Assembly (NCBI RefSeq): GCF_945605565.1
Contig: NZ_OX216966.1
Span: 1,043,001 to 1,107,000, forward strand
Source: Paenibacillus dendritiformis
GTDB taxonomy: Bacteria > Bacillota > Bacilli > Paenibacillales > Paenibacillaceae
DNA length: 64,000 nucleotides
Direction: 5' to 3'
Numbering within the stretch: position 1 is the first letter of the stretch; each line of letters opens with the position of its first letter. The position numbers and the translations under genes are program-made. The notes beneath the pieces are model-generated. The model was not told where the DNA came from and made no database searches. It was given only the letters and a program-made list of their open reading frames with translations. Of this stretch, positions 17,634-25,898 are shown in pieces.

Positions 17634-18039
17634 GATGGAGGATATTCAAAGCAACCAGGATTACCCAGAAAACCACGGTTCGAAAGGGAGTAAAATCGCC
17701 GGAACTGAACCGGTACGAGCGGGAGATCCATCTGTTGAATGACCGCTATGTCGTCATTGTCGACGGGTCGATCTGGAAGCGGAATGGGCGGGGCCCGATG
17801 TCTATTATCATCTCGAAGTGCTTGCGGCCGCGGCATGCTCATAGGCGTGCAAGGGCCGGGGGAACGGAAAAGCCGGTCGAGAAGGCAGGATCTCGTCCGG
17901 CTTGCGGTGAAGGGAGGGCGAGGCGACATGGTATGGAGTTGGAACATTTGAAGAAGGAAAGGATGAACGTTACAATCAAGGTGATATTTGCATAGATGCT
18001 TGATGAACACCTACAAGACAATCGGGAGGGGGATGTATC
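17634..18039 (+). other. Stretch with possible decayed coding sequence
   Basis: Between the nrd regulatory region and a small membrane protein gene, one frame (about 17646-17790) reads like protein, with ELNRYEREIHLLNDRYVVIV and then DGSIW. It has no convincing start and drifts into low-quality sequence. A neighbouring frame then gives AEWAGPDVYYHLEVLAAAAC before a stop near 17839. This looks like a short gene broken by a frameshift, or like chance. I do not recognise a family. A TAGAAT hexamer lies near 17620. Confidence 0.25.
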
Positions 18040-18177
18040 TTGGACGCTCTAGCCATCGTCATCTTGTACCTGCTTGTTATGCTGTCGGCCGCTCCCATGT
18101 TTTACCGGATTCATAAGCGGCTGAACCGCATTGAGGAGCATCTGGCACGCACCAGTGACTTCAAGCGGCTGTCTTGA
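18040..18177 (+). CDS. Small membrane protein, 45 aa
   Basis: A TTG start at 18040 stands behind GGGAGGGGG. The product has one hydrophobic segment (about residues 4-20, AIVILYLLVMLSAAP) and a basic amphipathic tail with RIHKRLNRIEEHL. This single-span design with a cytoplasmic helix is common among small Firmicutes membrane proteins of unknown role. It is followed by a strong hairpin at 18281. No family name is offered. Confidence 0.55.
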   Translation: MDALAIVILYLLVMLSAAPMFYRIHKRLNRIEEHLARTSDFKRLS

Positions 18178-18280
18178 CCACGGCTTATGCTTCCGATCTC
18201 CGGCCCGTTCGGGACCGGAGATGTACGCTCCCGCAGCCCTGAACGGCAGCGGCGGAATGGTGGCCGAAGATAACGCAAGC

Positions 18281-18308
18281 AGGCGGGGCCGCTGACGCGG
18301 CCCCGCCT
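18281..18308. terminator. Strong GC-rich hairpin
   Basis: AGGCGGGGCCGC and GCGGCCCCGCCT form a perfect 12-bp stem over TGAC. There is no T-run on either side, so termination is likely but not certain. It lies between convergent transcription units. Confidence 0.5.
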
Positions 18309-18350
18309 GGAACAACTGGGGTTCAAGATGCAGTGAGTATCGTAAATGGA

Positions 18351-19361
18351 TTACCAGCCGCGATCGTATTGCTTCGGTGGAGCAAGCTCCTGGCGCAATT
18401 GTTGCGCAGCCTGACGCGGCCAGTACGGATCCCGCAGCAGTTCGCGGCCGAGGAAGATGAGATCGGCCCGGGCATTGCGCACAATTTCTTCGGCCAAGGA
18501 CGGTTCCGTAATCATCCCGACGGCGCCGGTCGCGATGCCGGCCGATTGACGGATCGCATGCGCATATTGGACCTGATAGCCCGGATACGCTTCGACCGGA
18601 TGAGGGACGACCCCGCCCGAACTGCAGTCGATCAGGTCGACGCCCTGGTCCTTCATGCGCCGCGCATAGTCAATGTATGCCTCGATTGCGTTGCCGCCTT
18701 CGGCATATTCATTGGCCGAGATGCGCACGAACAGCGGCTTCGACCAGGTGATGCGCACCGCTTCAATCACTTCGCTCAAGAAGCGGTAGCGGGCGTCGGC
18801 GCTGCCGCCGTAGCTGTCGGTCCGCTGGTTCGTCAGCGGGGACAGGAACTGGTTGATCAAATACCCGTGCGCGCCGTGAATTTCGATCACGTCGAACCCG
18901 GCTTCCTCCGCCCGCCGTGCGGCGTCAGCGAATGCTTTGATCGTCTTGCGGATGTCCTCCAGCGTCATCTCCTCCGGCGTCTCATAGGCTTCGCTGAAGC
19001 GCAGCGCCGAAGGGGCGATGATTCCGGGAACAGTTGCTTTGCGCCCGGCGTGGGCGAGCTGAATCCCGATCTTGCTGCCGTGCGCATGGACCATGTCGGT
19101 CAGGCGGCGGAGCCCGTCTACATGCTCATCGCTCCAAATGCCCAGATCCTTCGCGCTTATGCGTCCGCCTGGTGTGACAGCGGTCGCCTCGATCATGATC
19201 AGGCCGACTTGTCCGACGGCGCGGGACGTATAATGGACCAGATGCCAATCGTTGACCATCCCGTCCTCATTGTGGCAAGAGTACATGCACATCGGCGACA
19301 TCACGATACGATTCGGTATCGTCACGCCGCGTAACGTTAGCGGTTCAAATAATTGGGGCAT
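18351..19361 (-). CDS. namA: NADPH dehydrogenase of the old yellow enzyme family (YqjM-like)
   Basis: The 336-residue flavoprotein is a TIM-barrel ene-reductase. It shows the thermophilic-like OYE signature with C25 and Y27 in [16 protein letters not shown] near residue 100 and [16 protein letters not shown] near 160. It reduces activated double bonds of unsaturated aldehydes and ketones using NADPH and FMN, and responds to electrophile stress in Bacillus. The start sits behind GGAGGG. It stands as a single gene on the minus strand. Confidence 0.92.
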   Translation of the reverse strand: MPQLFEPLTLRGVTIPNRIVMSPMCMYSCHNEDGMVNDWHLVHYTSRAVGQVGLIMIEATAVTPGGRISAKDLGIWSDEHVDGLRRLTDMVHAHGSKIGIQLAHAGRKATVPGIIAPSALRFSEAYETPEEMTLEDIRKTIKAFADAARRAEEAGFDVIEIHGAHGYLINQFLSPLTNQRTDSYGGSADARYRFLSEVIEAVRITWSKPLFVRISANEYAEGGNAIEAYIDYARRMKDQGVDLIDCSSGGVVPHPVEAYPGYQVQYAHAIRQSAGIATGAVGMITEPSLAEEIVRNARADLIFLGRELLRDPYWPRQAAQQLRQELAPPKQYDRGW

Positions 19362-19479
19362 GGCTATCCCTCCAAAGAATCATGTTCGAGATTGTACTTC
19401 CAATCCCATTATACCCCTCCAAGTATGCAGGAAACAAATCGGCATCCATGTCGAAGGATATTGCTTGACGCAGCAATGG

Positions 19480-20409
19480 TTATGGCGTGTGCTTCCGCAG
19501 CCAAGAGAGGCAGTCTGACGTAACCTCATCCCGGTTCTTCTCATTCAAGAGCTCATGCCGCGCCTCCGGGTACAAAATGCATTCAACCTCGCGAATCCCG
19601 AGCTCGCGATACATCTCGGCCAGCCGCCGTACGCCTTTGCCGTATTGGCCGACCGGATCGCGGTCGCCGGCAATGAGCATCACCGGCAGATCCTTCGGAA
19701 TGGCCTGCATCGTCTCGGGGCGATGAATCTCCTGCAGCAGTCCGAAGAAGTCCCGGTAAAAGCCAATTGTGCTCAAAAATCCGCATTCCGGGTCAGCCAC
19801 ATATTTATCGACTTCCTGTTCATCCCGGCTCAACCAGTCGAAGGAGGTCCGGCTCGGCCGGAACGTGCGGTTGAAGCCGCCGAATGCCATGTTGTCAATC
19901 ATTTTGCTGCGGTGGCGGGAGCCGCGAGCGGAGGCAACCAGCTTCGTCAGCGCGACTCCGGCGTACAATTCGGGCCCCCGCGGCCCGTTGCTGCCGCACA
20001 GTATGACGCCGTTTATTTTGCCGCCGTGCTCCGCCAAATATTTCTGGGCCAAAAAAGATCCCATGCTGTGCGCAAACAAAAATACTGGCAGCCCGGCCTG
20101 CTCAGAATGAATGATCTCGGTCAACTGCGCCATATTGCGGACCATCCATGCAAAGCCGTCCTCGCCGACATAGCCGAGGTCTTCGGGCCGCTCTGCTGTC
20201 CGGCCATGCCCGCGGTGGTCGTTGCCATAGACAACATAACCCGCCTCCGTCAAGGCTTCGGCGAAGCGGCTGTATCGCCGGGCCGTCTCGGTCATGCCAT
20301 GCGCAATCTGGACGACCCCGCGCACAGGCTGCCCTTCTTCCGGATCCCAGCGGTACACATGGACGCGAACGCCCTCCGGGTCGGTGAACGTGAACGTATT
20401 GGATAACAT
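19480..20409 (-). CDS. Alpha/beta hydrolase, monoacylglycerol lipase-like
   Basis: The 309-residue protein has the serine aminopeptidase S33/lysophospholipase fold. The oxyanion region is IAHGMTE, GNDHRGHGRT lies near residue 75, and the nucleophile elbow is AHSMGS. The acid is probably in AGDRDPVG and the base His in EARHELLN near the C-terminus. It likely hydrolyses monoacylglycerols or lysophospholipids. No signal peptide is seen, so it is cytoplasmic. GGAGG precedes the start. An inverted repeat lies about 75 bases upstream. Confidence 0.85.
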   Translation of the reverse strand: MLSNTFTFTDPEGVRVHVYRWDPEEGQPVRGVVQIAHGMTETARRYSRFAEALTEAGYVVYGNDHRGHGRTAERPEDLGYVGEDGFAWMVRNMAQLTEIIHSEQAGLPVFLFAHSMGSFLAQKYLAEHGGKINGVILCGSNGPRGPELYAGVALTKLVASARGSRHRSKMIDNMAFGGFNRTFRPSRTSFDWLSRDEQEVDKYVADPECGFLSTIGFYRDFFGLLQEIHRPETMQAIPKDLPVMLIAGDRDPVGQYGKGVRRLAEMYRELGIREVECILYPEARHELLNEKNRDEVTSDCLSWLRKHTP

Positions 20410-20483
20410 ATAGAACGCCTCCCGTATTGGATCGGCGATAAGCTGCGGCGCAAGGGGAGCAGCCGGCAGCCTATTGCCGGTTC

Positions 20484-20522
20484 GTTAGGTCCGCTCCTGT
20501 CATTGCGCTCAAGGGACCTAAC
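20484..20522. promoter_or_regulatory. Inverted repeat upstream of the hydrolase gene
   Basis: GTTAGGTCC (20484-20492) and GGACCTAAC (20514-20522) are perfect 9-bp arms with a 21-base gap. It may be an operator or an RNA hairpin. It is not a terminator, as no T-run follows. Confidence 0.4.
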
Positions 20523-20655
20523 ATCGTTACCTTCCATTATATCTTCGGACAGGGAGGGAAATCCATGATTCTGATCCTTCTCTTTGTTCCTTGCTTTCCC
20601 TGCTTAACCGGTTCTTCGAGGCCCTCTTGATGCTGCCAGATGTTCTTTTCAACTC

Positions 20656-21095
20656 CTTTTGCTCAATATCCCATTCGCTCAGTCTTCATTTCTTATCGTG
20701 CTCCGTATTCTTTTGCTCAGTCTCCCTGTCGTTCAGGTAAAACATATTTCCTTAACATGTACCTTACGATGAGTCTCCCACTCGGTCAGGAAGAATCTAA
20801 TCTATTCGATCAGTCTGAACTAATCCTGAGCTATGGGGATATCGGCCTTAAGAGGACTAATATGGTTGCTGGTTTTCCTGAATACTGGGGATAAACTGTG
20901 ATAGGACAGTATGGGAGTGAAAACTTGCAGCCTTTCCTGAGCGATGGTCGTAAAAGGGCAAATCCGGTGAGAGAAAAACAGTTTTCTTCCTGAACAACGG
21001 GGATAGCAATCATAAGAGGCAGTGGAGAGGTTTGTCTCCCTTTCCTGAGCGACGGGAATATTGGCCATAAGACGGGAATATTGGCCATAAGAAGT
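20656..21095. repeat. Array of about 30-base repeats that changes orientation midway
   Basis: Three units in reverse orientation (about 20656-20682, 20710-20737, 20763-20790) are followed by five in forward orientation (about 20825, 20877, 20935, 20991 and 21045). The last has its second half duplicated as ACGGGAATATTGGCCATAAG. The forward consensus is about CCTGAGCGACGGGGATATTG followed by GCCATAAGAGG. The spacers are unrelated. No gene is supported in 20523-21237. Confidence 0.75.
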
Positions 21096-21237
21096 AAATG
21101 AGTAGAATGGAGGGAAGATGGAAGAGGATGGTGAGGCAGGCGTTGCGGCGTTGACCGCCTCTTCGCGGCGGCCCCCAGATATGATACGATGGTACAGAAT
21201 CATATCAAGACATACTGTGCAATCAGGAGGCCTGCCG

Positions 21238-21729
21238 ATGTTCACACCGAGCCAATATTCCGGTCAGCCGGATCAGGATTATCCGCTGCTCCATAAGCAG
21301 CTTCTCGCCTTAATCGAGGGCGAGCCGAATCTTATCGCCAACCTGGCCAATGCGTCGGCCCTGCTCTGGCAAGGCTTGAAGGAGATTAACTGGGCCGGAT
21401 TCTACTTAATGGACGAGTCCAAGGAAGAGCTGGTGCTCGGCCCGTTCCAGGGCTTGCCGGCCTGCATCCGCATTCCGCTGGGGCGCGGCGTGTGCGGAGC
21501 CGCCGCCCGGGAGCAGCGAACTCTCGTCGTCCCGGATGTCCATGCCTTTCCGGGCCATATTGCCTGCGACGCGGCGTCCCGTTCCGAGATCGTCGTCCCG
21601 ATGATGAAGGAAGGACGGCTTGTCGGCGTGCTGGATATCGACAGTCCGGTCACGGACCGGTTCCAGGAGCCGGATCGGGAGGCACTGGAGAAGATGGTCG
21701 AGGCCTTGATGAGGGAAGCGATTCTGTAA
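21238..21729 (+). CDS. Free methionine-(R)-sulfoxide reductase (GAF domain)
   Basis: The 163-residue GAF-fold enzyme reduces free L-methionine-(R)-sulfoxide with thioredoxin. The three family cysteines are visible as Cys76 (LPACIRIP), Cys86 (GRGVCGAA) and Cys110 (GHIACDAASRSEI). I chose ATG 21238 because AGGAGG lies 8 bases before it; a longer open frame upstream runs into the repeat array. It complements the peptide-specific msrA at 45.5 kb. A terminator follows. Confidence 0.92.
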   Translation: MFTPSQYSGQPDQDYPLLHKQLLALIEGEPNLIANLANASALLWQGLKEINWAGFYLMDESKEELVLGPFQGLPACIRIPLGRGVCGAAAREQRTLVVPDVHAFPGHIACDAASRSEIVVPMMKEGRLVGVLDIDSPVTDRFQEPDREALEKMVEALMREAIL

Positions 21730-21752
21730 TCTCAGATTGTAATCGCATATGG

Positions 21753-21787
21753 ACAGCGCGATCCTGAATGGACGCGCTGTTTTTTTG
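21753..21787 (+). terminator. Terminator of the fRMsr gene
   Basis: ACAGCGCG and CGCGCTGT form an 8-bp stem followed by seven T. Confidence 0.8.
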
Positions 21788-21843
21788 TGACATGAGGCGA
21801 GATTGTGAATTTGACGCGATATTCATGATTTTGAAATATTTGT

Positions 21844-21883
21844 TGTGATCGTACGCACTCGGCCCCGCTTTCCCGTCTAGTAT
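21844..21883 (+). promoter_or_regulatory. Fnr-like half-conserved dyad and -10 of hcp
   Basis: TGTGATCGTACGCACT (21844-21859) keeps the left half of the Fnr site TGTGA-N6-TCACA and a weaker right half. Its centre lies about 39-41 bases upstream of the start point predicted from TAGTAT (21878-21883), the position of a class II activator. Anaerobic induction of hcp would make sense. The site is imperfect. Confidence 0.35.
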
Positions 21884-21922
21884 GTTGAAGACAGAAATCC
21901 ATTTTGACAGGGGGAAGCGCGA

Positions 21923-23215
21923 ATGTTCTGTCATCAATGCGAGCAGACGCCGACGGGCGGCTGCAAGGTTGTCGGAGTGTGCGGCAAGGACGAGACGATA
22001 GCCAGTCTTCAGGATACGATTGTGTTTGCGTTGAAAGGCATCGCGGCGTACGCGACGCATGCACGGCAGTTGGGCTATGTCGATGAAGAAGTAGACGCGA
22101 TTACGCATGAAGCTCTTTATATGACGTTGACCAACTCCAATTTCAACTTGCAGGAGCATCTGGACATGGCGATGAAGGTAGGGGGCGCGGCGATCCGTAT
22201 TATGGATGTGCTGGATCGGGCGCATACGGAGCATTTCGGCGTTCCCGTGCCGGTTACCGTCCCCCAGAACAAGATAGAGGGCAAGTCTATCGTCGTGACG
22301 GGGCATAACTTGTATGCGCTGGAGGAATTGCTGAAGCAGACGGAGGGCAAGGGCATCAACATTTACACCCATTCCGAGATGCTTCCGGCGCATGGGTACC
22401 CTGCATTGAAGAAATACCCGCATTTGAAAGGCAATATCGGCAAAGCATGGTATGATCAGCGCCGTCTGTTCGAGCAATATCCGGGCGCTATCCTGGCTAC
22501 AACGAACTGCGTCATGCCGATTAAGGGGACCTATGCCGATCGCTTCTTCTCCTATGACGTGGCCGGGCTCGAGGGCGTGACCAAAATCGTGAATGACGAT
22601 TTCACGCCGCTGATCGAGCGTGCGCTGGCGCTGCCTGCGGCGGACGTGGACAGCGAGCTGACATTGACAACGGGGTACCATCATGAGACAGTGCTCGGGC
22701 TTGCGCCGGAAATTATTCAGGCCGTCAAGGATGGCAAAATCAAGCGTTTCTTCGTCATCGCCGGCTGCGACGCGCCGGGCAAGGGCGGCGAGTATTACCG
22801 CGAGCTCGCGACATCGCTGCCGAATGACACCGTCATTTTGACCACATCGTGCGGGAAGTTCCGCTTCAATGATGTCGATTACGGCACGGTGGCAGATACG
22901 GGCATTCCGCGTTATATCGATCTGGGGCAGTGCAACAATTCCGGCTCCACGGTCAAAATCGCGGCCGCTCTTGCGGACGCCTTCGGCTGCAGCGTCAACG
23001 AACTGCCGGTGTCGATCGTGCTCTCGTGGTTCGAGCAGAAAGCAGTGGCGATTTTGCTTGGCTTGTTCAGTCTGGGCATCCGTGATATTCGCATCGGGCC
23101 GAAGCCGCCGGAATTCATCTCGGAAGGCGTGATGAACGTGCTCACCGATCTGTTCGGCTTGAAGCTTATCGGCGATGCGCAGGAAGATATGAAGGCGATG
23201 CTCCGTCTCGTCTAG
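21923..23215 (+). CDS. hcp: Hybrid cluster protein (hydroxylamine reductase), short class
   Basis: The 430-residue iron-sulfur protein opens with cysteines C3, C6, C14 and C20 for the proximal cluster. Later cysteines in TTNCVMP, IAGCDAPGKGGEYY, TTSCGKFRFND and LGQCNNSG ligate the hybrid 4Fe-2O-2S cluster. At about 430 residues it fits the short class III type rather than the 540-residue type. Hcp reduces nitric oxide or hydroxylamine and protects against nitrosative stress under low oxygen. It is a single gene with its own terminator. Confidence 0.93.
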   Translation: MFCHQCEQTPTGGCKVVGVCGKDETIASLQDTIVFALKGIAAYATHARQLGYVDEEVDAITHEALYMTLTNSNFNLQEHLDMAMKVGGAAIRIMDVLDRAHTEHFGVPVPVTVPQNKIEGKSIVVTGHNLYALEELLKQTEGKGINIYTHSEMLPAHGYPALKKYPHLKGNIGKAWYDQRRLFEQYPGAILATTNCVMPIKGTYADRFFSYDVAGLEGVTKIVNDDFTPLIERALALPAADVDSELTLTTGYHHETVLGLAPEIIQAVKDGKIKRFFVIAGCDAPGKGGEYYRELATSLPNDTVILTTSCGKFRFNDVDYGTVADTGIPRYIDLGQCNNSGSTVKIAAALADAFGCSVNELPVSIVLSWFEQKAVAILLGLFSLGIRDIRIGPKPPEFISEGVMNVLTDLFGLKLIGDAQEDMKAMLRLV

Positions 23216-23254
23216 ATGTTGAACGGGATAAATGATTTATGGAGTTAATCGATT

Positions 23255-23286
23255 GCGGCGCGGTCCCTGGCGGGGCCGCGTTTTTT
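23255..23286 (+). terminator. Terminator of hcp
   Basis: GCGGCGCGGTCC and GGGGCCGCG fold over CTGGC, followed by TTTTTT. Confidence 0.8.
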
Positions 23287-23455
23287 GTTCGATGGGATTA
23301 GTCACAGCTTCTGAATGGCTCATCTGGCGCAGCTTCTTTTTACTGCTGATGTGATATCCGCTATAGACTCCAGGGGAGCCTTCCGATACGGTAAGCAGTG
23401 GCATGCCGGGTCGATGCCCGGCACGCACATGCAATCAGCAGAAGGAGCTGCAAGG

Positions 23456-25228
23456 ATGAAGACGATTGTCGCTGCGATCAATGCAAAATATATTCATACC
23501 GCGCTGTCGCTGCGCCTGTTGAAGGCATATGCAGAGGATGAATTCGAGATAGATATGGCGGAGTACACGATCAAGGACCCGGTGCTTCATATTGCGGCCG
23601 ATTTGTATAACCGGAAGCCGGATGTGGTCGGCTTCTCCTGTTATATATGGAATATCGAAGCGACGCTGGCTGTTGCCCGGATCTTGAAGCAGGTGCTGCC
23701 TCATGTCCGCATCGTGCTCGGAGGACCGGAGGTTTCCTTCGACCCGGGCTATTTTCTTGGGCGGGAGCCTGCTGTCGATATTGTCGTGACGGGCGAAGGC
23801 GAGGCCGCATTCAAAGCGCTGCTCGGCTGCTTCGCCAATGGCCTGCCGGTCGGTACGGTGGCGGCCATTGCTTGGCGGGAGGGCACACACATTCGCGTCA
23901 ATCCGCCGCAAGCCAAGCTGGACCTGGAGGATATGCCGTCTCCATACCGGTTCGAGGCGGATCGGGCCGAGCTCGGCAAGCGCATCGTTTATTTCGAGAC
24001 GAGCCGCGGGTGTCCGTTCAACTGCCAGTTCTGCCTGTCCAGCACGGAGACGGGAGTCCGCTTTTTTGACAAGGAGCGGGTGAAGGCCGATTTGAAATAT
24101 TTGATTCAGGCAGGAGCGCGCACCATCAAGTTCCTCGATCGTACCTTCAATATTAACCGCGATTATGCGCTCGATATTTTCCGGTTCCTGATCGATCATC
24201 ATGACGGCTGCGTGTTCCAATTCGAGATTACCGCCGACATTATGCGGCCGGAGGTGCTGGAGTTCCTGAACAAGGAGGCGCCGCCCGGCATCTTCCGCTT
24301 CGAAATCGGCATCCAATCGACGAATGAGGAGACGAACCGGCTGGTCAAGCGCCGGCAAAATTGGGATAAGCTGTGCCGCACTGTGCGCCTCATTAAGGAG
24401 GGCGGCAAAATCGATCAGCATCTCGACTTAATCGCCGGACTTCCGGGAGAGGACTATGTGTCCTTCAAGAGGACGTTCAATGATGTCTTCGCGCTCCGGC
24501 CCGAGGAGCTGCAGCTCGGCTTCCTGAAGCTGCTGCGCGGCACGGGCTTGCGGGCGGATGCCGGCCGGTACGGCTATCAATATATGGACCACGCCCCCTA
24601 TGAAATGCTGGAGAATGATGTCCTCCCGTTCTCGGATGTCCTGCGCATCAAGCGGGTAGAGGATATTTTAGAAAAGTACTGGAATTCGCATCGAGCCGAT
24701 TATACCGTCAATTATTTGACGCAGCACTCATTTGCGACGCCGTATGATTTTTTTCAACAATTCGGAGATGATTGGGCGGAGCAGGGCTGGGAGCGCATCG
24801 GCCATCAGCTGCATGATCTGTTCCTGCGTCTGGAGCAATTTCTGGAGCGGGCGCAGGTGCCGGATCTGGAAGTCATTCGCAGTCTGATGCGGTTGGATTA
24901 TATGCTGCAGCATCGCCACAAGCCGCGCACCCTCTGGTGGACATCCCCGTCGAAGGCGGAGGTCGGGGCCTGGCTGAAGCGATTGGCGGATGCGCCTGAG
25001 CAGCTTCATGCCGGCTTCGGCAGCCTGGAGCTGACCGAGCAGGCGCTGCACAAGCATGCCATGGTTGACCTGTGGCCATGTGATGCGGTCCGCTTGGTGG
25101 AGACGGGAGAAGCGGATCGTTCCGCCCCGAGCGCCGTGATCGTCCTCTTTGGCGAGGCGGCGGCTGCGGCGGAACGGCGCCATTTGCCCCGTTGGTATGC
25201 TTGCCCTGCGCTACCAATAGACATGTAA
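23456..25228 (+). CDS. B12-binding-domain radical SAM protein (DUF4080 type)
   Basis: The 590-residue protein has an N-terminal cobalamin-binding-like Rossmann domain (about 1-130, with VLGGPEVSF and VTGEGEAAF). The radical SAM cluster motif is CPFNCQFC with C186, C190 and C193. A C-terminal DUF4080-like region follows. ATG 23456 is chosen because GAAGGAG stands about 9 bases before it. Members of this family are widespread in Firmicutes but their substrate is unknown. A methyl transfer or other radical reaction is inferred from the family only. It is single and ends near a tRNA gene. Confidence 0.85.
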   Translation: MKTIVAAINAKYIHTALSLRLLKAYAEDEFEIDMAEYTIKDPVLHIAADLYNRKPDVVGFSCYIWNIEATLAVARILKQVLPHVRIVLGGPEVSFDPGYFLGREPAVDIVVTGEGEAAFKALLGCFANGLPVGTVAAIAWREGTHIRVNPPQAKLDLEDMPSPYRFEADRAELGKRIVYFETSRGCPFNCQFCLSSTETGVRFFDKERVKADLKYLIQAGARTIKFLDRTFNINRDYALDIFRFLIDHHDGCVFQFEITADIMRPEVLEFLNKEAPPGIFRFEIGIQSTNEETNRLVKRRQNWDKLCRTVRLIKEGGKIDQHLDLIAGLPGEDYVSFKRTFNDVFALRPEELQLGFLKLLRGTGLRADAGRYGYQYMDHAPYEMLENDVLPFSDVLRIKRVEDILEKYWNSHRADYTVNYLTQHSFATPYDFFQQFGDDWAEQGWERIGHQLHDLFLRLEQFLERAQVPDLEVIRSLMRLDYMLQHRHKPRTLWWTSPSKAEVGAWLKRLADAPEQLHAGFGSLELTEQALHKHAMVDLWPCDAVRLVETGEADRSAPSAVIVLFGEAAAAAERRHLPRWYACPALPIDM

Positions 25229-25298
25229 TTTATGGGAATGAATAAAAAGTATTGCAACTTTTCGTCGATTTATTTATAATAATATTCGTTGTTAAACT

Positions 25299-25373
25299 GC
25301 TGGTGTAGCTCAGGGGTAGAGCAACGCACTCGTAATGCGTAGGTCGGGGGTTCAATTCCCTTCACCAGCACCA
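25299..25373 (+). tRNA. tRNA-Thr (anticodon CGT)
   Basis: The cloverleaf folds with acceptor arms GCTGGTG and CACCAGC, discriminator A and an encoded CCA. The anticodon stem is ACGCA/TGCGT with loop CTCGTAA, giving CGT, which reads threonine ACG codons. The T-arm is GGGGGTTCAATTCCC. It marks the left edge of a low-GC accessory region. Confidence 0.95.
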
Positions 25374-25388
25374 CTTACATGTCGATAA

Positions 25389-25426
25389 CGGCGCGGCTTC
25401 CGGGTTCCGGGGGCCGCGCTATTTGT
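25389..25426 (+). terminator. Terminator of tRNA-Thr
   Basis: GGCGCGGC and GCCGCGC form a stem followed by TATTTG. A degenerate copy of this segment occurs at 30517-30567. Confidence 0.7.
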
Positions 25427-25552
25427 ATGCTCATCTACCGAACATCTACCCTTTATCCAGATAAAGCGGCTTTTTCTCCTCAATTTGCTGTCCAGTGATT
25501 GAATCTCCGACATTGCGAAGGACAGCAAATAGAGCGTGTATGCAAATGATCG

Positions 25553-25592
25553 CAAAAAAAGACCTTGAAAGGCACGAAGCCACTCAAGGTCA
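25553..25592 (-). terminator. Terminator of the toxin-immunity pair
   Basis: On the minus strand GACCTTGA and TCAAGGTC form a stem followed by seven T. It ends the transcript of the immunity gene. Confidence 0.75.
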
Positions 25593-25598
25593 TTTAGA

Positions 25599-25892
25599 CT
25601 AAGCATGAATTGATGCCCAATTTTTAAATATTTCCAGTATCTCTCTAAGATTGTTTGGTCCACCGTACCCCTTAAAAGTGTTTTCTTCTACAAAACAATG
25701 AATCCAATCGTTGTTGCTACGTTCTATAATTGTTTTTGGATATTCCTTTTCCTCTAGATTAGTTTCATTTAAACTAATTTCTACAGACCAACCGGGGTTA
25801 TCCAATGTGGCAATTCTTAGACCATAACTATGCTCCCAGTCGTTATCGCAGTTCTGTAAAAACCAATTCTCCAACCAAATTAATATATCCAT
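25599..25892 (-). CDS. Imm53-like immunity protein
   Basis: The 97-residue acidic protein reads like the Imm53 family, with WLENWFLQNCDNDWEHSYGL near the N-terminus, TLDNPGWSVEISL near residue 30 and GYGGPNNLREILEIF near the end. It starts 6 bases after the toxin stop and should neutralise that toxin in the producing cell. Base composition is clearly more AT-rich than the flanks. The family name is recognised by eye and would need a profile search. Confidence 0.82.
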   Translation of the reverse strand: MDILIWLENWFLQNCDNDWEHSYGLRIATLDNPGWSVEISLNETNLEEKEYPKTIIERSNNDWIHCFVEENTFKGYGGPNNLREILEIFKNWASIHA

Positions 25893-25898
25893 TTTTAA

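Noticed and set aside
18333..19334. Open frame antisense to namA
   Set aside because: namA carries all old yellow enzyme motifs; the opposite frame has none.
20656..21095. CRISPR array
   Set aside because: Units are degenerate, spacing is irregular, orientation flips in the middle and no cas gene is near.
25427..25552. Small gene between the tRNA and immunity gene terminators
   Set aside because: A short frame overlaps both terminators and shows no ribosome site or similarity.
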